Below, piece by piece: positions 14,061 to 15,342 of a stretch of 15,342 nt of DNA. Each line of letters begins with the position of its first letter. Position 1 is the stretch's first letter. A model generated the notes under the pieces. It searched no databases. It was not told the DNA's origin and saw only the letters and a program-made list of their open reading frames with translations. This DNA is from CAZIWX01 sp964543125 (GTDB lineage Bacteria; Fidelibacterota; UBA8477). The stretch is taken from assembly GCA_964543125.1 (NCBI GenBank), contig CAZIWX010000057.1, forward strand, positions 1 through 15,342, given 5' to 3'. Both the position numbers and the translations under genes were made by a program.

Positions 14061-15226
14061 TAAAAAGCCCATCCCAAGCTGAAGCGCTGGGCGTAATTCC
14101 AATCGCGCATATCCGTGTAGGCATAATCAATCTGGATACCAGCCAGGTGCAAACCCAGTCCGGCGGACCAGGTATCCACATCCATGTTGAACTGGTAGCC
14201 CGCCCGAATAAAAAACATCTGATTGAGATTGAACTCGGTGCCCAGACTCACATTTTCGGCGTTGTCCACCGGATGGTTTAGCTGAATACTGGTGGTGAGT
14301 TCAGCCCTGGGCGAATTCAACCATTCATTGGCCACACCCAATCTGAAAATGGTGGGTGGTGAAAAACTTTCATAAGCCCGGGTTTGCGGACTTCCATTCA
14401 TATCGAGATAATTGATTGAATCGGGCGGCGCGGCGGGCAGGCCGAAATTCACCAAAGCCACGGCAAATCGCAAGTGGTGAAAACCGGTGTAGTAATAGGT
14501 GCCCATATCTACGAGGTAGTCCATCATGTGGAGTTCCGCCAATTGTTCATCTACAATTTTACCGGTGAGCCCGAAGGAGAATCGATCAGTCATTTTCATG
14601 GCGTAGGAAAATCCCAACATCACATCGCCATAATTGAAATATTCACCCGTTCCGGCCGGTTGATATTCGGTGGTGATTTCCATAGGATCGGTGTGAATTG
14701 CCGCAGCCGAAATTCCCAGGCTGTAAATGCCTCGGAATTGGTAGATCAAACCCATGTTTTCCTGCTGGATATCAGCCACCCAGCGGTTGTGATCCACAAA
14801 AACACCTCTGGATTGGGGAATTTGAACCGCACCGGCCGGATTCCAGAATAACGTGCTGGCGTCGTTGGCCACGGCAATAAAAGCACCCCCCATACCCATG
14901 GCGCGAGCACCTACGCCAATCTTTAAAAAGGTGTAAGCTGAAGTTCCCGCGCGCTGTCCACCCAAAATGGGAAAGAAGTTGGAATATTCCTGGGCGTAGA
15001 GGGGGTGGAATAATAGGAATATTGGAAAGAGAAGGGATAAAAGCTTATAAGGGACTGAAGTCCCACCCGTTTTGGGGTTCGTGTTCTCCGGGCTGAAGCC
15101 CGGAGCTACGGAGGTTATGAATGGCGGTAATTGGTCTCCGTTGCCATGCGCTGCAGCGCGTGGGGTTATGCCACCCCCTGACAAATGGGGCTTCAGCCCC
15201 TTATAATTTCTCACCCGGCTCACCAT
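14060..15226 (-). CDS. PorV/PorQ-family outer-membrane protein with a repeat element inserted in its signal peptide
   Basis: The mature part is an outer-membrane beta-barrel of the PorV/PorQ family, whose known members serve type IX secretion. It opens FLKIGVGARAMGMGGAFIAVANDASTLFWNPAG (about 100-132), the family hallmark, runs through alternating strands and ends FSLGWAF with a C-terminal aromatic. The whole ORF is 388 residues. Residues 10-61 are encoded by a repeat element (15051-15200 plus one TTATAA). The hydrophobic core LLSLLFPIFLLF (62-73) and cleavage region LYA|QE follow it. Without these 52 residues the N-terminus would read MVSRVRNYK|LLSLLFP, a normal signal peptide. ATG at 15226 overlaps the upstream gene's stop, supporting it as the ancestral start. 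No in-frame ATG, GTG or TTG lies between the element and the hydrophobic core, so export may be impaired. Confidence 0.85.
   Translation of the reverse strand: MVSRVRNYKGLKPHLSGGGITPRAAAHGNGDQLPPFITSVAPGFSPENTNPKTGGTSVPYKLLSLLFPIFLLFHPLYAQEYSNFFPILGGQRAGTSAYTFLKIGVGARAMGMGGAFIAVANDASTLFWNPAGAVQIPQSRGVFVDHNRWVADIQQENMGLIYQFRGIYSLGISAAAIHTDPMEITTEYQPAGTGEYFNYGDVMLGFSYAMKMTDRFSFGLTGKIVDEQLAELHMMDYLVDMGTYYYTGFHHLRFAVALVNFGLPAAPPDSINYLDMNGSPQTRAYESFSPPTIFRLGVANEWLNSPRAELTTSIQLNHPVDNAENVSLGTEFNLNQMFFIRAGYQFNMDVDTWSAGLGLHLAGIQIDYAYTDMRDWNYAQRFSLGWAF
15045..15206 (+). mobile_element. 150-bp MITE-like hairpin element with TTATAA on each side, inserted in the PorV/PorQ gene
   Basis: The element body is 15051-15200. 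Its ends GGGACTGAAGTCCC and (reverse complement) GGGGCTGAAGCCCC are imperfect inverted repeats that differ by one compensatory base pair. Each end is itself a hairpin. TTATAA lies directly outside both ends (15045-15050, 15201-15206), consistent with a 6-bp target duplication; being palindromic, it could also be part of the terminal repeat. Internal hairpins are CTCCGGGCT-GA-AGCCCGGAG (15086-15105), GCGCTGCAGCGC (15148-15159) and GGGGT...ACCCC (15162-15177). No transposase is encoded, so movement would need enzymes supplied elsewhere. A partial copy lies at 12056-12128. Confidence 0.82.
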
Positions 15227-15342
15227 TTCAGCGTTATCCCGATATCCATGGAACGCGGCCAGCGGTACCGGCTGGGGTTCATATGCGGGTCCGGTCGCTC
15301 AATGTAATTATAGCCGATAATAGAACCGGGAACGTGACCCTC
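15220..15342 (-). CDS. C-terminal end of a probable outer-membrane beta-barrel protein (cut by window edge)
   Basis: The last 40 codons of a minus-strand gene entering from beyond the window. The visible peptide contains GSIIGYNYIERPDPHMNPSR and closes RYRWPRSMDIGITLKW followed by TGA. Alternating hydrophobic residues and a terminal aromatic are typical of the last strand of outer-membrane barrels, such as TonB-dependent receptors, which often end in a similar 'P RS.diGl...W/F' pattern. The assignment rests on this short tail only. The stop codon overlaps the first codons of the PorV/PorQ gene by seven bases, showing that the two belong to one transcript and supporting the start at 15226. Confidence 0.55.
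   Translation of the reverse strand, partial: EGHVPGSIIGYNYIERPDPHMNPSRYRWPRSMDIGITLKW

Overview
The window looks like a chromosomal segment of a Gram-negative bacterium of the FCB superphylum (Bacteroidota, Ignavibacteria, Calditrichota, Marinimicrobia and relatives). The basis is a PorV/PorQ-type outer-membrane protein, a DUF4835-like secreted protein and a DUF1460-like protein, all typical of that group, together with a TolC-linked ABC exporter, a lipoprotein and LspA, which imply an outer membrane. I cannot place it to phylum. Base composition is near balanced, except for a visibly more AT-rich restriction-modification block.

Layout. Positions 1-4919 (minus strand) hold a tripartite MacAB-TolC-like exporter operon in the order TolC-like channel, periplasmic adaptor, ATPase, permease, second permease (cut by the window edge). 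Positions 5011-5899 (minus) hold a YIP1-family membrane protein preceded by an unannotated 26-residue ORF with a strong ribosome binding site. Positions 6036-7469 (minus) encode a CCA-adding type tRNA nucleotidyltransferase with an HD domain. It is divergent from a plus-strand pair at 7550-9334 (DUF4835-like secreted protein and DUF1460-like peptidoglycan amidase candidate) that ends in a clear intrinsic terminator. An O-methyltransferase follows at 9449-10114.

Positions 10157-11942 (minus) are a restriction-modification system: a beta-class, probably N4-cytosine, DNA methyltransferase carrying a C-terminal degenerate staphylococcal-nuclease-like domain, followed by a small PD-(D/E)XK endonuclease (MjaI-like) broken by a one-base shift in an A5 run. 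Positions 12161-15342 (minus) are an overlapping gene string: the end of an outer-membrane beta-barrel protein, a PorV/PorQ protein, an NHL-repeat lipoprotein and signal peptidase II.

The most striking observation is at 15045-15206. A 150-bp hairpin-rich, MITE-like element with imperfect terminal inverted repeats and a TTATAA flank on each side lies inside the signal-peptide codons of the PorV/PorQ gene. Element plus one flank is 156 bp, so it adds exactly 52 codons with no stop. Removing it on paper restores an ordinary signal peptide. The left 73 bp of the same element recurs at 12056-12128, downstream of lspA, with one mismatch.
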